The notes: a model not told the origin generated them from the sequence alone. Counted from the stretch's first letter, positions 8,056 to 17,195 are shown. The stretch: DNA of 64,000 nucleotides from Aequitasia blattaphilus (GCF_024721305.1 NZ_JAMXOD010000004.1:62001-126000), one strand, 5' to 3'. Numbers and translations: made by a program.

Positions 8056-9063
8056 ATGAAGGAATTAAAAGTTGGAGTAATTGGTTGTGGAGCAATTGGG
8101 AAAGCACATGTTCAAAGGCTCTCCAATGAAGTTGCAGGGGCAAAAGTTACAGCCGTTTCGGATTATGTACAGGATACGGCACGTGAAGTTGCAGAAGAAT
8201 ATGATGCACAATTTTTTGCAAGTGCAAAAGACTTAATTGCATGTGATGAAGTAGATGCAATATTAATTGCTTCCTCGGATCCCTCACATGCAGAATATAC
8301 ATTAGAATGTATTCGAAACAGGAAGCCTGTTCTTTGTGAAAAACCTTTGGCATTGACGGCATCAGACTGTGAAAAAATTCTTCATGAAGAGATGATGGCG
8401 GAGCGTCATCTTGTACAGGTAGGATTTATGAGGAGATATGATAGTGGATACGTTGAAATGAAAAAAGCAATTGAAAATGGGAGATTAGGAACGCCACTAA
8501 TGATTAATTGTGCCCATAGAAATTTTTATCAACCAGAGAATTTCAAAACAGATATGGCAATTACAAATGTTGCGATTCATGAATTGGATATTTCCAGATG
8601 GTTGCTCTCAGATGAATATGAAGATGCTCAGGTTTTAAAAGTTCGTCAAAACACAAAAACAAATAGTGACCATTTGAACCCACAACTGTGTATACTACAA
8701 ACTAAGGCAGGGGCACGGGTTATCATCGAAGTCCAGACGACGAATGCGTATGCTTACGATATACAGTGTCAGGTTGTCGGCGAGCTGGGGGTAATAAACT
8801 TGCCGGATCCATCCCGGGCATACATGCGTACAGAGGCGCATACAGAGACACCTTTAATGACGGATTGGTCGGAACGTTTTATAGATGCTTATACTGTAGA
8901 ACTGCAGGAATGGGTGAAAGGTGTCCATAAAAACTGTGTAGAGGGACCAAGTGCATGGGATGGTTATGCTGCTTGTGTGACAGCGGATGCGCTTATAACG
9001 TCCAGAAAAACAGGAAAACCTGAGAAGGTACTTACCATCGAAAAACCAGAATTCTATAAATAA
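8056..9063 (+). CDS. iolG: Inositol 2-dehydrogenase (Gfo/Idh/MocA family)
   Basis: This 335-aa NAD-dependent enzyme should oxidise myo-inositol to 2-keto-myo-inositol (scyllo-inosose). It has the Rossmann motif GVIGCGAIG (7-15), EKP at 95-97 and the IolG-like stretch around residues 150-183 (NCAHRN, TDMAITN, AIHELDISRWLL) with the probable catalytic His175 and Asp178. AGGAG at 8044-8048 lies 7 bases before the ATG at 8056, which I prefer to the in-frame GTG at 8053. It is the last gene of the cyclitol locus and is separated from iolE by a possible terminator, so it may be expressed differently. Confidence 0.85.
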   Translation: MKELKVGVIGCGAIGKAHVQRLSNEVAGAKVTAVSDYVQDTAREVAEEYDAQFFASAKDLIACDEVDAILIASSDPSHAEYTLECIRNRKPVLCEKPLALTASDCEKILHEEMMAERHLVQVGFMRRYDSGYVEMKKAIENGRLGTPLMINCAHRNFYQPENFKTDMAITNVAIHELDISRWLLSDEYEDAQVLKVRQNTKTNSDHLNPQLCILQTKAGARVIIEVQTTNAYAYDIQCQVVGELGVINLPDPSRAYMRTEAHTETPLMTDWSERFIDAYTVELQEWVKGVHKNCVEGPSAWDGYAACVTADALITSRKTGKPEKVLTIEKPEFYK

Positions 9064-9096
9064 CCTTTTTGACAAGGACGGATAACAATGATGGGG

Positions 9097-9136
9097 AAAA
9101 ACCGGGACAAGCAAGGTGCTTGTCCCGGAGTTGTTT
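9097..9136. terminator. Bidirectional terminator between iolG and the ytr-like operon
   Basis: An 11-bp perfect GC-rich stem (CCGGGACAAGC at 9102-9112, GCTTGTCCCGG at 9118-9128) has a 5-base loop. AAAAA at 9097-9101 gives a T tract directly after the stem on the minus strand. The + side has only a weak T stretch. It ends the minus-strand ABC operon and probably also the cyclitol operon. Confidence 0.85.
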
Positions 9137-9789
9137 TAAAATTCTTTTTTGTTCATAATTGCTACACTGATTTTATAGGAAAGCAAAAGCAACAATGTAC
9201 TGAGTATAAAAACGATAAAAAGTAATGTGCCGATTCCTAAAGTGGGAAGATTGTTCAAAAATGCAATGAAATCAATATTTGATGCCTGTGCAATTTTAGC
9301 AATCAGAAAACAAAGAATAAATATAATGCCTACCGTACCAATAATAGCAATGCGGCCTTTTTCACCACCGAATTTCAGTTGAAAGGGAAGCATAATAGCC
9401 AAAACAATGATGATAAGAGGCAGGATAACAAAAACAGCGACAAACAAATCTATGGTTAATGCATTGCTTTTAACGAGTTGAGAGATGGCTACCGCTATAG
9501 AAGACAATGCCCAAGAGCCTCCTCCTAAAATGATTCCAAAAACATATTTTTCTCTCACATAACCACGTCTTGTGATTGGCAATGAAAAGAGAAAAGCGTT
9601 GCCATTATCAAACTCATCATAGCTAATGGAGCTAAGAGTAAATAGTGTCATAACGAAAGACATGTAGCCCACAACAAATGTTGGATCATCAGAAAAAGCC
9701 AACTGTGCAACTGAGATAAAGACAATCAGAAGAAAAAAAGTTTTTTGTATTCTTAATAATTTAAAATCTTTAATTAATAATCCAGTCAT
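9136..9789 (-). CDS. ABC-2 type transporter permease
   Basis: This 217-aa integral membrane protein has about six hydrophobic segments and belongs to the ABC-2 permease group of small bacitracin/ytr-like exporters. A stretch near residue 60 (YDEFDNGNAFLFSLPITRR) is typical of that family. Its ATG overlaps the stop of the ATPase gene by one base (TAATG), so the two are made together. With the GntR-type regulator at the head of the operon, it looks like the YtrABC class of cell-envelope-linked ABC systems. The substrate is unknown. Confidence 0.85.
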   Translation of the reverse strand: MTGLLIKDFKLLRIQKTFFLLIVFISVAQLAFSDDPTFVVGYMSFVMTLFTLSSISYDEFDNGNAFLFSLPITRRGYVREKYVFGIILGGGSWALSSIAVAISQLVKSNALTIDLFVAVFVILPLIIIVLAIMLPFQLKFGGEKGRIAIIGTVGIIFILCFLIAKIAQASNIDFIAFLNNLPTLGIGTLLFIVFILSTLLLLLSYKISVAIMNKKEF

Positions 9790-10592
9790 TATTTTTCAAT
9801 CGCTATTTTCGGATAATTCTCCACGAAGTATTGGCGCTGGTTCGTGAGACAACGGTATCCGTAGCTTTCCCGTTTGTAGCGCTGTACATATTGTTTGTCA
9901 AGAGAAAGAAATTGTTCATCCGTTACTTTGAGCAGAGCATAGTCGCTCAAGAGTACGTCTGTATCTTCGTGAAAAACAATTTCGCCTTCATGAATCATAT
10001 AGAGGTCGTCACAAAGAGTCTCCAAATCACTTGAGATATGAGAGCTGATTAAAATAGCGTGGTTCTCATCCCTTTCCATAAAATCCCTTAGTATTCCAAG
10101 CAATTCATCTCTTGCAATTACGTCAAGTCCGGCAGTCGGTTCATCTAAAATCAATAGCTTTGCACCGTGGGAAATCGCAACCAAAACCTTTAATTTTGCT
10201 TTCATTCCCGTCGAGAACTCCTTGATTTCTTTGCTCAAAGGAAGTCCGAACTTTTTTGCTTGTTCTAAAAAGAAATCTTTATCAAAATGGTGAAAGAGAT
10301 GACTCAGGATGGGAATGGTATCCTTAATAGTTAGATGTCCACTAAAACCTGAGTTGGATAAAACAACGCCTAATTTCTCTTTATCCTTTGTATTAATGGC
10401 ACCAAGGTCTTTTCCTAAAAGGGTAACAGAACCACCGTCATTGGAAATTAATCCTAAAATAGCTTTAAACGTAGTACTTTTTCCAGCTCCATTTTGTCCG
10501 ATAAGTCCGGTGACACAGCCGGGGAGAACCTCAAGTGAGCAGTCTAAAGAAAATGAGTTGTAATTTTTCTTCAAATGATCAATTTTTAACAT
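9789..10592 (-). CDS. ABC transporter ATP-binding protein
   Basis: This cytoplasmic ATPase (267 aa) powers the ABC-2 permease encoded next to it. It has Walker A GQNGAGKST near residue 32-40, a signature FSTGMKAKLKV near 137 (a common variant of LSGGQ in this subfamily) and Walker B LLILDEPTAGLD near 155. The final 60 residues form a C-terminal extension typical of exporter ATPases. It starts 3 bases after the regulator's stop. The operon order regulator-ATPase-permease resembles the ytr operons of Firmicutes. Confidence 0.9.
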   Translation of the reverse strand: MLKIDHLKKNYNSFSLDCSLEVLPGCVTGLIGQNGAGKSTTFKAILGLISNDGGSVTLLGKDLGAINTKDKEKLGVVLSNSGFSGHLTIKDTIPILSHLFHHFDKDFFLEQAKKFGLPLSKEIKEFSTGMKAKLKVLVAISHGAKLLILDEPTAGLDVIARDELLGILRDFMERDENHAILISSHISSDLETLCDDLYMIHEGEIVFHEDTDVLLSDYALLKVTDEQFLSLDKQYVQRYKRESYGYRCLTNQRQYFVENYPKIAIEK

Positions 10593-10595
10593 GTT

Positions 10596-10967
10596 TTATC
10601 CCTCCATTATTAAGTCGAATAATTTTTTAATATCTTCATCATCAATCCCGATTCGTCGTCCCTTTTGAATCGCCATTTCCAAATCTTTCTCTACTTCTTT
10701 TTTCTGTTCTTCAAACAAAGCCTCTGTATTAGTGGGAGCAACATAAGTACCTTTGCCATGAACGGTAATGGTAAATCCTTCAGTTTCGAGAGTATCATAA
10801 GCTTTTTTTACGGTAAGAGCGCTGATTTTCAAATCTTTTGATAGGCTTCGCACCGAAGGTAAAACGCTATTTTCTTCTAATTTTCCGTCGCGGATCAAAG
10901 TCTTTATCTGCTCAACAATCTGCTCGTAAATCGGAACCATCAAGGAACTATTTACTATAATTTGCAT
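10596..10967 (-). CDS. GntR-family regulator, YtrA type
   Basis: This 123-aa regulator has an N-terminal winged helix (residues 11-75) with the typical LPSVRSLSKDLKISALTVKKAY recognition region and a short C-terminal helical tail instead of a large effector domain. That small size defines the YtrA subfamily, whose members control ABC-transporter operons and react to cell-wall-active compounds. It heads the operon with the ATPase and permease and is preceded by GGAGGATACTTC. The tandem repeat in its own promoter is the likely operator. Confidence 0.9.
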   Translation of the reverse strand: MQIIVNSSLMVPIYEQIVEQIKTLIRDGKLEENSVLPSVRSLSKDLKISALTVKKAYDTLETEGFTITVHGKGTYVAPTNTEALFEEQKKEVEKDLEMAIQKGRRIGIDDEDIKKLFDLIMEG

Positions 10968-11000
10968 TGAAGTATCCTCCTTTGTATAAACAGCATATAA

Positions 11001-11034
11001 CAGTACAGAACAGTACAGAACAGTACAGAACAGT
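11001..11034. repeat. 3.4 tandem copies of a 10-bp repeat in the ytr-like promoter
   Basis: CAGTACAGAA occurs three times in a row (11001-11030) followed by a partial copy CAGT. A related CAGCATATAA precedes it at 10991. The unit length of one helical turn would place a bound protein on one face of the DNA. The array fills the spacer and the -10 box of the minus-strand promoter, so it is a probable operator for the YtrA-type regulator. Confidence 0.8.
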
Positions 11035-11040
11035 TGTCAA
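11012..11040 (-). promoter_or_regulatory. Promoter of the ytr-like operon, embedded in tandem repeats
   Basis: On the minus strand TTGACA (11040-11035) is followed after 17 bases by TGTACT (11017-11012). The spacer and the -10 box are made of the CAGTACAGAA repeats, which suggests autorepression by steric exclusion of RNA polymerase. Confidence 0.6.
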
Positions 11041-11086
11041 GTGTTATATACTGTTTAGTGATAAAAAATAAAATAATGTGATGTAA

Positions 11087-11257
11087 TATCTAAATCAGGA
11101 CAATACCCAGAAGAAGAAAGTAAAAGATGCTATTTTTGAGTATGGAATTGGTGATATCCCCAATATCAGAGAGTCCAGATTGGCCTACAAGGCATTTGGA
11201 AAAGACTATTTATCCAAGTATGCAGATGTAAAAATTAAAGAGTCTTGGATTATTTAG
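11087..11257 (+). pseudogene. Unrecognised coding remnant before the trp leader
   Basis: An open frame without a start codon runs from 11087 to a TAG at 11255. It reads protein-like, with an even mix of charged and hydrophobic residues and a segment IRESRLAYKAFGKDYLSKYA. No ribosome binding site or in-frame ATG/GTG/TTG near its beginning is visible, so it looks like the 3' end of a decayed gene. I do not recognise the family. Chance cannot be excluded at this length. The remaining spacer (10968-11601) holds the ytr promoter and the trp promoter with its leader. Confidence 0.35.
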
Positions 11258-11259
11258 TG

Positions 11260-11288
11260 TTGACAATGGATTTTATTTCACGTATAAT
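11260..11288 (+). promoter_or_regulatory. Consensus promoter of the trp operon
   Basis: TTGACA (11260-11265), a 17-base spacer and TATAAT (11283-11288) match the housekeeping consensus at all 12 positions. Transcription should begin near 11295, just ahead of the T-box leader. Confidence 0.9.
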
Positions 11289-11294
11289 TGCAAA

Positions 11295-11572
11295 AAAGTT
11301 ATTAAAGTAAACCGATGAAGTGGAGATAACGTTACATAGAGCACTTACAGAGAGCTTGTGATGGTGGGAATCAAGCAGCAGCGATGTTTCAAATGGACCA
11401 CAGAGGGTGCGATCAAAGGGCATTTGCCTAAGTATTTCGCAACGCAGGAGACATGCGTTATTTGTCAAAGATATGATAGTATCTTATAAGTGTGTGATTT
11501 TCACAAACCAAGGTGGCACCACGGGTATACCAATACTCGCCCTTAGCAATTCTTTTGCTGAGGGCGTTTTTT
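11295..11572 (+). ncRNA. T-box riboswitch leader, tryptophan specific
   Basis: This leader senses uncharged tRNA-Trp and controls read-through into the trp operon. The specifier TGG lies at 11394-11396 in the context CAAATGGACCAC, as in Stem I of T-boxes. The T-box sequence AAGGTGGCACCACGGGT lies at 11510-11526. Its bulge TGGC (11514-11517) would pair with an acceptor end GCCA, which fits the G discriminator of bacterial tRNA-Trp. The competing terminator follows at 11538-11572. The leader start is estimated from the promoter. Confidence 0.93.
11538..11572 (+). terminator. T-box terminator of the trp leader
   Basis: A 12-bp stem (11538-11549 with 11555-11566, one G-T pair, 5-base loop) is followed by six T. 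It is the regulated terminator that forms when tRNA-Trp is charged. Confidence 0.92.
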
Positions 11573-11601
11573 AATACAAAAAAAGAAAGGAGTAAGACCA
11601 A

Positions 11602-13053
11602 ATGTCTCAAACCGTAAGCAAGGAATATAAACGTATTCCAATCAAAAGAGAAATATTTTCAGATACTGTAACCCCAATTCACCTGCTTCAAAAACTTTTA
11701 AATGTTAGCAAGCACTGCTTTTTACTAGAAAGTGCAGAGGATAATAAGGTTTGGGGCAGATATACATTTTTGGGCTATAATCCATTGCTTGAATTGTCCT
11801 GCAGGAATCATAAATTGACAATCAAAGGTATAGAGACGATGGAAATGGAAGTTGAACACCCGAAAGAAATCATCAAAAAAATATTGGAAGACTACAATGC
11901 ACCAAAGCTTCCAGATATGCCGCCTTTTACAGGAGGATTTGTAGGTTATTTCTCCTATGATTACATAAAATATGCAGAGCCGAGCCTTCACTTGGACAGC
12001 AAAGATGAAGAGGATTTTAAAGATGTGGATCTTATGCTTTTTCACAAGGTAATTGTGTTTGATCACTACAAGCAAAAGATTTTACTAATAACCAATATAG
12101 AGACAGAGAATCAGGAAGAAGCCTATCAAACAGGATTAAAAGAGCTGGATGAAATGGAGGAAATAATCCGTAATGGGAAACCCAGACCATCTCAGCGAGG
12201 AAGACTTTTATCTCCGGTTCGAACACTGTTTGATAAAGATGAATATTGTAAAAAGGTAGAATATATAAAAGAAAAAATAAGGGAAGGGGATCTCTTTCAA
12301 TTGGTACTGTCTAATCGCCTAGATGCAGACTTTAAAGGAGATTTATTGGATGTGTACCGTGTGCTGCGGACCCTTAATCCATCCCCTTACATGTTCTATT
12401 TTTCCAGCCCGGATATGGAGCTTGCAGGAGCTTCACCTGAGACGTTAGTAAAAGTAAGGGAAAATAAAATAACGACTTTTCCGTTAGCAGGAACGAGACC
12501 AAGAGGAAAAAACGAGAAAGAAGATTACCAACTAGAAGAAGATTTGCTCCAGGACGAAAAAGAACTGGCAGAGCATAACATGCTTGTAGATTTAAGCCGA
12601 AATGATCTTGGGCGCGTGTGTGAATTTGGCAGTGTGAAAGTTACAAGCTACCAAGATATCCTTAAATTTTCTCACGTAATGCACATCGGCTCTACGGTAG
12701 AAGGAGAACTTCGGAAGGACTGTGATGCAATGGATGGGATTGAGAGTGTTTTACCGGCAGGAACATTGTCCGGTGCACCGAAAATCAAGGCTTGTTCTTA
12801 CATTAACGAGATAGAAAACAACAAAAGAGGAGTATACGGTGGAGCCGTTGGTTATCTGGATTTCACTGGTAACATGGATACGTGTATTGGAATACGTCTT
12901 GCGTTTAAGAAGAACAATAAAATATTTATTCGGTCAGGAGCTGGAATCGTGGCAGATTCAATAGGTGAAAAAGAGTACGAAGAATGCATGAACAAAGCAC
13001 AAGCACTCTTAAGAGCTTTGAACCAGGTGGACAAAATGGAGGGAAGGTTATGA
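11602..13053 (+). CDS. trpE: Anthranilate synthase component I
   Basis: TrpE (483 aa) makes anthranilate from chorismate with ammonia supplied by TrpG, the first committed step to tryptophan. The N-terminal part carries the feedback site motif LLES followed by RYTFLG (near residues 42-56). The chorismate-binding domain shows FPLAGTRPRG near residue 295, DLSRNDLGR near 332 and the typical C-terminal GGAVGYLDFTGNMD and RSGAGIVADS. AAAGGAG precedes the ATG. It is the first gene behind the Trp T-box and overlaps trpG by ATGA. Confidence 0.97.
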   Translation: MSQTVSKEYKRIPIKREIFSDTVTPIHLLQKLLNVSKHCFLLESAEDNKVWGRYTFLGYNPLLELSCRNHKLTIKGIETMEMEVEHPKEIIKKILEDYNAPKLPDMPPFTGGFVGYFSYDYIKYAEPSLHLDSKDEEDFKDVDLMLFHKVIVFDHYKQKILLITNIETENQEEAYQTGLKELDEMEEIIRNGKPRPSQRGRLLSPVRTLFDKDEYCKKVEYIKEKIREGDLFQLVLSNRLDADFKGDLLDVYRVLRTLNPSPYMFYFSSPDMELAGASPETLVKVRENKITTFPLAGTRPRGKNEKEDYQLEEDLLQDEKELAEHNMLVDLSRNDLGRVCEFGSVKVTSYQDILKFSHVMHIGSTVEGELRKDCDAMDGIESVLPAGTLSGAPKIKACSYINEIENNKRGVYGGAVGYLDFTGNMDTCIGIRLAFKKNNKIFIRSGAGIVADSIGEKEYEECMNKAQALLRALNQVDKMEGRL

Positions 13054-13616
13054 TATTAATAATTGATAATTATGACAGCTTTACCTACAATTTATATCAA
13101 ATGATTGGAAAATACCAACCTGATATTAAGGTAATTCGAAATGACGATCTTACCGTTGAAGAAATAGAAGAACTGAATCCAGAAGGAATTGTTTTATCAC
13201 CAGGACCGGGAAGACCAGAAGATGCTGGAGTATGTGAGGCAGTGATTAAAAAGCTGGGAGGTAAAACAAAGATTTTAGGGATTTGTTTGGGTCATCAGGC
13301 CATCTGCGAAGCCTATGGCGGTAAAATTACATATGCAAAAAAACTGATGCATGGAAAGCAGGATACGACCATTATACAGAACAAAAGTGAGTTGTTTAAA
13401 GAAATGGATTCAGAAATAAAAACAGCAAGATACCATTCTTTAGTAGCAAAAAGAGAGAAAATTCCAATGGAGCTTATTGTGATTGGAAAATCAAAAGAAG
13501 ATGAAGTAATGGCAGTAGAACATGAAACATACCCTACATTTGGAATACAATTCCATCCGGAATCTATTTTAACACCAGAGGGAGAAAAAATAATACGAAA
13601 TTTTATGGAGGTATAA
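13050..13616 (+). CDS. trpG: Anthranilate synthase component II (glutamine amidotransferase)
   Basis: TrpG (188 aa) hydrolyses glutamine and passes ammonia to TrpE. The class I amidotransferase triad is visible: nucleophile Cys79 in LGICLGHQ, and the His-Glu pair in FHPES near residue 172. The ATG at 13050 overlaps the trpE stop (ATGA) behind GGAGGGAAGG; a longer in-frame reading inside trpE is not used. The protein may also serve p-aminobenzoate synthesis, since no pabA is seen here. Confidence 0.96.
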   Translation: MILIIDNYDSFTYNLYQMIGKYQPDIKVIRNDDLTVEEIEELNPEGIVLSPGPGRPEDAGVCEAVIKKLGGKTKILGICLGHQAICEAYGGKITYAKKLMHGKQDTTIIQNKSELFKEMDSEIKTARYHSLVAKREKIPMELIVIGKSKEDEVMAVEHETYPTFGIQFHPESILTPEGEKIIRNFMEV

Positions 13617-13620
13617 CAAG

Positions 13621-14640
13621 ATGATAAAGGAAGCAATCGTAAAGTTGACTAATAAAGAGGATTTAAGTTATGAAATGGCTGAGGAGGCAATGAATGAAAT
13701 TATGAGCGGTCAGGCCACACAGGTACAAATGTCCGCATTCTTGGTTGCCATGTCAATGAAAGGAGAAACCATTGAAGAAATCACAGCGTGTGCATCCGGT
13801 ATGCGTAAACACTGTATTCGTCTTCTTCATGGAAGGGATGTATTAGAGATTGTGGGTACAGGAGGAGATCGGGCAAATACCTTTAACATATCAACCACAT
13901 CTGCGCTGGTTATATCTGCAGCCGGAGTACCGGTAGCAAAACATGGAAATAGGGCAGCCTCTTCTAAAAGTGGTGCAGCAGATGTAATGGAAGCCCTCGG
14001 GGTAAATATTACCATTTCTCCAAAGAAGAGCCGCGAGATTCTTGATAAAATAGGAATTTGTTTTCTCTTTGCACAGAACTACCACCTCTCAATGAAGTAC
14101 GTGGCTCCAGTTCGAAAAGAACTAACGGTAAAGACGATATTTAATATTATAGGGCCTCTTACGAATCCCGCAGGTGCAAACATGGAGCTGATGGGAGTAT
14201 ATGACGAAAGTTTAGTTGAGCCTTTGGCTCATGTTTTAGCGAACCTTGGAGTAAAAAAAGGAATGGTAGTATACGGTCAGGACTGTCTTGATGAGATATC
14301 TATGAGTGCACCAACGACGGTATGCGAAATAAAAGATGGCAACTATTTGACCTATGAAATCACACCGGAACAGTTTGGAATGAAACGATGTAAAAAAGAA
14401 GATTTAGTAGGTGGAGATGCAGATGAAAATGCTAAGATAACGAGAAGTATCCTGGAGGGAGAAAAGGGGCCTAAAAGAAATGCTGTTGTACTAAATTCTG
14501 CGGCTGCCCTTCACATTGCGAAAGACATTACAATAGAAGAAGCAATTCGAGAGGTTGAGGAAGTAATTGATAGCAAAAAAGCATTAAGACAGCTGGAAGA
14601 ATTTATCCGTTTATCAAATGAAAAGGGGAATGAAATATGA
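13621..14640 (+). CDS. trpD: Anthranilate phosphoribosyltransferase
   Basis: TrpD (339 aa) joins anthranilate to phosphoribosyl pyrophosphate. The PRPP-binding loop [14 protein letters not shown] lies near residues 79-92, followed by [21 protein letters not shown]. Later stretches [12 protein letters not shown] and GVYDESL are typical of the family. It starts 4 bases after the trpG stop and overlaps trpC by ATGA. No fusion to trpG is present, unlike in enterobacteria. Confidence 0.97.
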   Translation: MIKEAIVKLTNKEDLSYEMAEEAMNEIMSGQATQVQMSAFLVAMSMKGETIEEITACASGMRKHCIRLLHGRDVLEIVGTGGDRANTFNISTTSALVISAAGVPVAKHGNRAASSKSGAADVMEALGVNITISPKKSREILDKIGICFLFAQNYHLSMKYVAPVRKELTVKTIFNIIGPLTNPAGANMELMGVYDESLVEPLAHVLANLGVKKGMVVYGQDCLDEISMSAPTTVCEIKDGNYLTYEITPEQFGMKRCKKEDLVGGDADENAKITRSILEGEKGPKRNAVVLNSAAALHIAKDITIEEAIREVEEVIDSKKALRQLEEFIRLSNEKGNEI

Positions 14641-15422
14641 TTTTAGATAAGCTGGCAAAAAGCACAAGAAAACGTGTGGAAGAAAAGAAGAAAATCAAAT
14701 CCTATAAAGAAATAGAAAGAGAAGCGCTGTCTCTGTCAATCAATCAAGACAAGTCTTTTTATGAGGCGATAAGAAAGGATGGGATATCCTTTATCTGTGA
14801 AATTAAACAAGCATCTCCATCAAAGGGTATTATTGCAGAGAATTTCCCTTATATGGATATCGCAATAGAGTACGAAGCAGTGGGAGCCTCTGCTATTTCG
14901 GTTTTAACAGAGCCGGAATATTTTAAAGGAAAAGATGAATACTTACTTCAGATATCAGAAAAGGTAAAAATACCTACACTGCGAAAAGATTTCACTGTTG
15001 ATCCTTACCAGATATATGAAGCAAAGCTGCTGGGAGCCTCTGCAATTCTTCTGATTTGTTCTCTTCTTACCCTTGAAGAGCTAAAAAGCTACAACAAAAT
15101 TACAAAGGAACTGGGGCTTTCTGCATTAATAGAAGCTCATGATGAAGAAGAAGTAAAAAAAGCGATAGAATGCGGCGGAGATATTATTGGGGTAAATAAT
15201 AGAAATTTGAAAGATTTTACTGTTGATCTCACAAACAGTATCCGATTAAGAGAACTTGTGCCAAAGGATATACTTTTTGTATCGGAAAGTGGGATTCAGA
15301 CTCCAGAGGATATTCAAAGGCTGCAGGCAAACAATGTAGATGCTGTACTAATTGGAGAAACCTTTATGAGGAGTGAAAACAAAAAGGAAATGATTCGAAA
15401 GCTCAGGGGTGACGAGATATGA
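14637..15422 (+). CDS. trpC: Indole-3-glycerol phosphate synthase
   Basis: TrpC (261 aa) closes the indole ring, turning CdRP into indole-3-glycerol phosphate. Visible family motifs are [11 protein letters not shown] near residue 53-63 with the catalytic Glu and Lys, [12 protein letters not shown] near 116, EAHDEEE near 163 and [11 protein letters not shown] near 185. It is a single-domain enzyme, not fused to TrpF. The start overlaps the trpD stop and the end overlaps the trpF start. Confidence 0.97.
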   Translation: MILDKLAKSTRKRVEEKKKIKSYKEIEREALSLSINQDKSFYEAIRKDGISFICEIKQASPSKGIIAENFPYMDIAIEYEAVGASAISVLTEPEYFKGKDEYLLQISEKVKIPTLRKDFTVDPYQIYEAKLLGASAILLICSLLTLEELKSYNKITKELGLSALIEAHDEEEVKKAIECGGDIIGVNNRNLKDFTVDLTNSIRLRELVPKDILFVSESGIQTPEDIQRLQANNVDAVLIGETFMRSENKKEMIRKLRGDEI

Positions 15423-16024
15423 CAAAAATAAAAGTCTGTGGAATTAAGAGACTGGAAGATGTGGAGTATTTAAATGAATTAATGCCAGATTATGCAGGAT
15501 TTGTTTTTGCACAAAGCTCCAGACAAATTTCGAAAGAAGAAGGGAGTTTTCTGAGAAGTAGGCTGGATGGAATGATTCCTGTAGTGGGAGTATTTGTAAA
15601 TGAAAATCCAGAGGTGGTTTTAGACTGTGTGGAACAAGGTATTGTTCAAATGATACAGTTACACGGAGAAGAAGGGAATAACTACATTGATTTTCTACGC
15701 CGGTACAGCGCCGTACCAATCATTAAAAGTATTTCCATTACGAAAAAAGAGGATATGGATTCAGTGAGAGACAGCACAGCAGACTATGTTTTGTTGGACA
15801 ACAGAAGTCCAGGAAGTGGCAAGAAATTCAACTGGGATTTAGTTGAAAAGATTGAACGTCCATTCTTTCTGGCAGGAGGAATTTCAATTGATAATGTAGA
15901 AGAATCCATTCATCGTTTCAAACCTTATGGGGTAGATTCGAGTTCATCTCTGGAAACAGATGGAGTAAAGGATAAGAAAAAAATCAAAGAGTTTATTAGG
16001 AGGATAAAAAATGTCGAAAGGTAG
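15419..16024 (+). CDS. trpF: Phosphoribosylanthranilate isomerase
   Basis: TrpF (201 aa) isomerises phosphoribosylanthranilate to CdRP. The catalytic Cys lies in the N-terminal KVCGIKR (residues 5-11). QLHGEEG near residue 80, [17 protein letters not shown] near 122-138 with the general acid Asp, and [11 protein letters not shown] near 150 fit the TIM-barrel enzyme. It overlaps trpC by ATGA and trpB by 14 bases, so all these genes are translationally linked. Confidence 0.96.
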   Translation: MTKIKVCGIKRLEDVEYLNELMPDYAGFVFAQSSRQISKEEGSFLRSRLDGMIPVVGVFVNENPEVVLDCVEQGIVQMIQLHGEEGNNYIDFLRRYSAVPIIKSISITKKEDMDSVRDSTADYVLLDNRSPGSGKKFNWDLVEKIERPFFLAGGISIDNVEESIHRFKPYGVDSSSSLETDGVKDKKKIKEFIRRIKNVER

Positions 16025-17195
16025 ATTTGGAATTCATGGGGGTCAGTACATACCGGAAACCTTGATGAATGAGGTGATTGTTTTAGAAGAGAAGTATGAG
16101 TATTACAAGAAGGATCCAGACTTTCAAAAGGAGCTAAGCACTCTTCTCAATGAATATGCAGGAAGACCATCCTTGCTTTATTTTGCAGAAAATATGACCA
16201 AGGATTTAGGGGGCGGAAAAATTTATTTGAAACGAGAAGATTTAAACCATACCGGAGCCCATAAAATCAATAATGTACTGGGACAGGTGCTTCTTGCGAA
16301 GAAAATGGGAAAAACAAGAGTAATTGCAGAAACAGGTGCAGGGCAGCACGGTGTGGCCTGTGCGACAGCGGCAGCACTCTTAGGTCTTGAGTGTGAAATA
16401 TTTATGGGAAAGGAAGATACAGACAGGCAAGCACTAAATGTGTATCGTATGAATCTTTTAGGAGCAAAGGTACATCCTGTAACGACAGGTACTATGACTT
16501 TGAAGGATGCAGTAAACGAAACCATGAGAGAATGGTCTTCAAGAGTCGAAGATACTCTGTATGTTTTGGGATCTGTTATGGGACCACATCCATTTCCAAC
16601 CATTGTAAGGGATTTTCAAGCTGTAATCAGCAAAGAGGCAAGAGAACAGATTTTAGAAAAGGAAGGAAAACTTCCGAAGAAAGTTTTTGCTTGTGTAGGG
16701 GGTGGAAGTAATGCAATGGGAATGTTCCATCATTTTATAGGAGACAAAGAGGTTGAACTAATCGGTTGTGAAGCGGCAGGGAAAGGCGTAGACACGAAAG
16801 AAACAGCAGCAACTCTGACTACAGGAAGCCTAGGGGTTTTTCATGGAATGAAATCCTATTTCTGTCAAGATGATTATGGACAAATTGCTCCGGTTTACTC
16901 GATATCTGCAGGCCTTGACTATCCGGGGATTGGGCCTGAGCACGCCTACCTTCGGGATACCAAAAGAGCAACTTATGTTCCGGTTACAGATGAGGAGGCG
17001 GTAAATGCCTTTGAATACATTGCAAAACAAGAGGGAATTATTGCAGCAATCGAAAGTTCTCATGCCTTAGCTTATGCAATGAAGGTAGTACCTACCATGT
17101 CAAAAGAGGACAGTGTAATTATTTGTGTGTCAGGAAGAGGAGATAAAGATGTGGCAGCCATTGCCAGATACAGAGGGGTGGACGTTTATGAGTAG
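16011..17195 (+). CDS. trpB: Tryptophan synthase beta subunit
   Basis: TrpB (394 aa) condenses indole with serine in a PLP-dependent reaction. The PLP lysine is Lys85 in HTGAHKINN, the catalytic Glu lies in AETGAGQHG near residue 108, and the phosphate loop is GGGSNAMG near 230. It starts inside the end of trpF and its last 8 bases overlap trpA. Length and motifs are normal for the TrpB1 type that works with an alpha subunit. Confidence 0.97.
   Translation: MSKGRFGIHGGQYIPETLMNEVIVLEEKYEYYKKDPDFQKELSTLLNEYAGRPSLLYFAENMTKDLGGGKIYLKREDLNHTGAHKINNVLGQVLLAKKMGKTRVIAETGAGQHGVACATAAALLGLECEIFMGKEDTDRQALNVYRMNLLGAKVHPVTTGTMTLKDAVNETMREWSSRVEDTLYVLGSVMGPHPFPTIVRDFQAVISKEAREQILEKEGKLPKKVFACVGGGSNAMGMFHHFIGDKEVELIGCEAAGKGVDTKETAATLTTGSLGVFHGMKSYFCQDDYGQIAPVYSISAGLDYPGIGPEHAYLRDTKRATYVPVTDEEAVNAFEYIAKQEGIIAAIESSHALAYAMKVVPTMSKEDSVIICVSGRGDKDVAAIARYRGVDVYE

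Noticed and set aside
11001-11034. CRISPR-like array
   Set aside because: The units are 10 bp, directly adjacent and without spacers; it is a promoter repeat, not a CRISPR.
11250-11468. Minus-strand open frame of 72 codons in the trp leader
   Set aside because: It is antisense to the T-box RNA and promoter; structured RNA explains the sequence.
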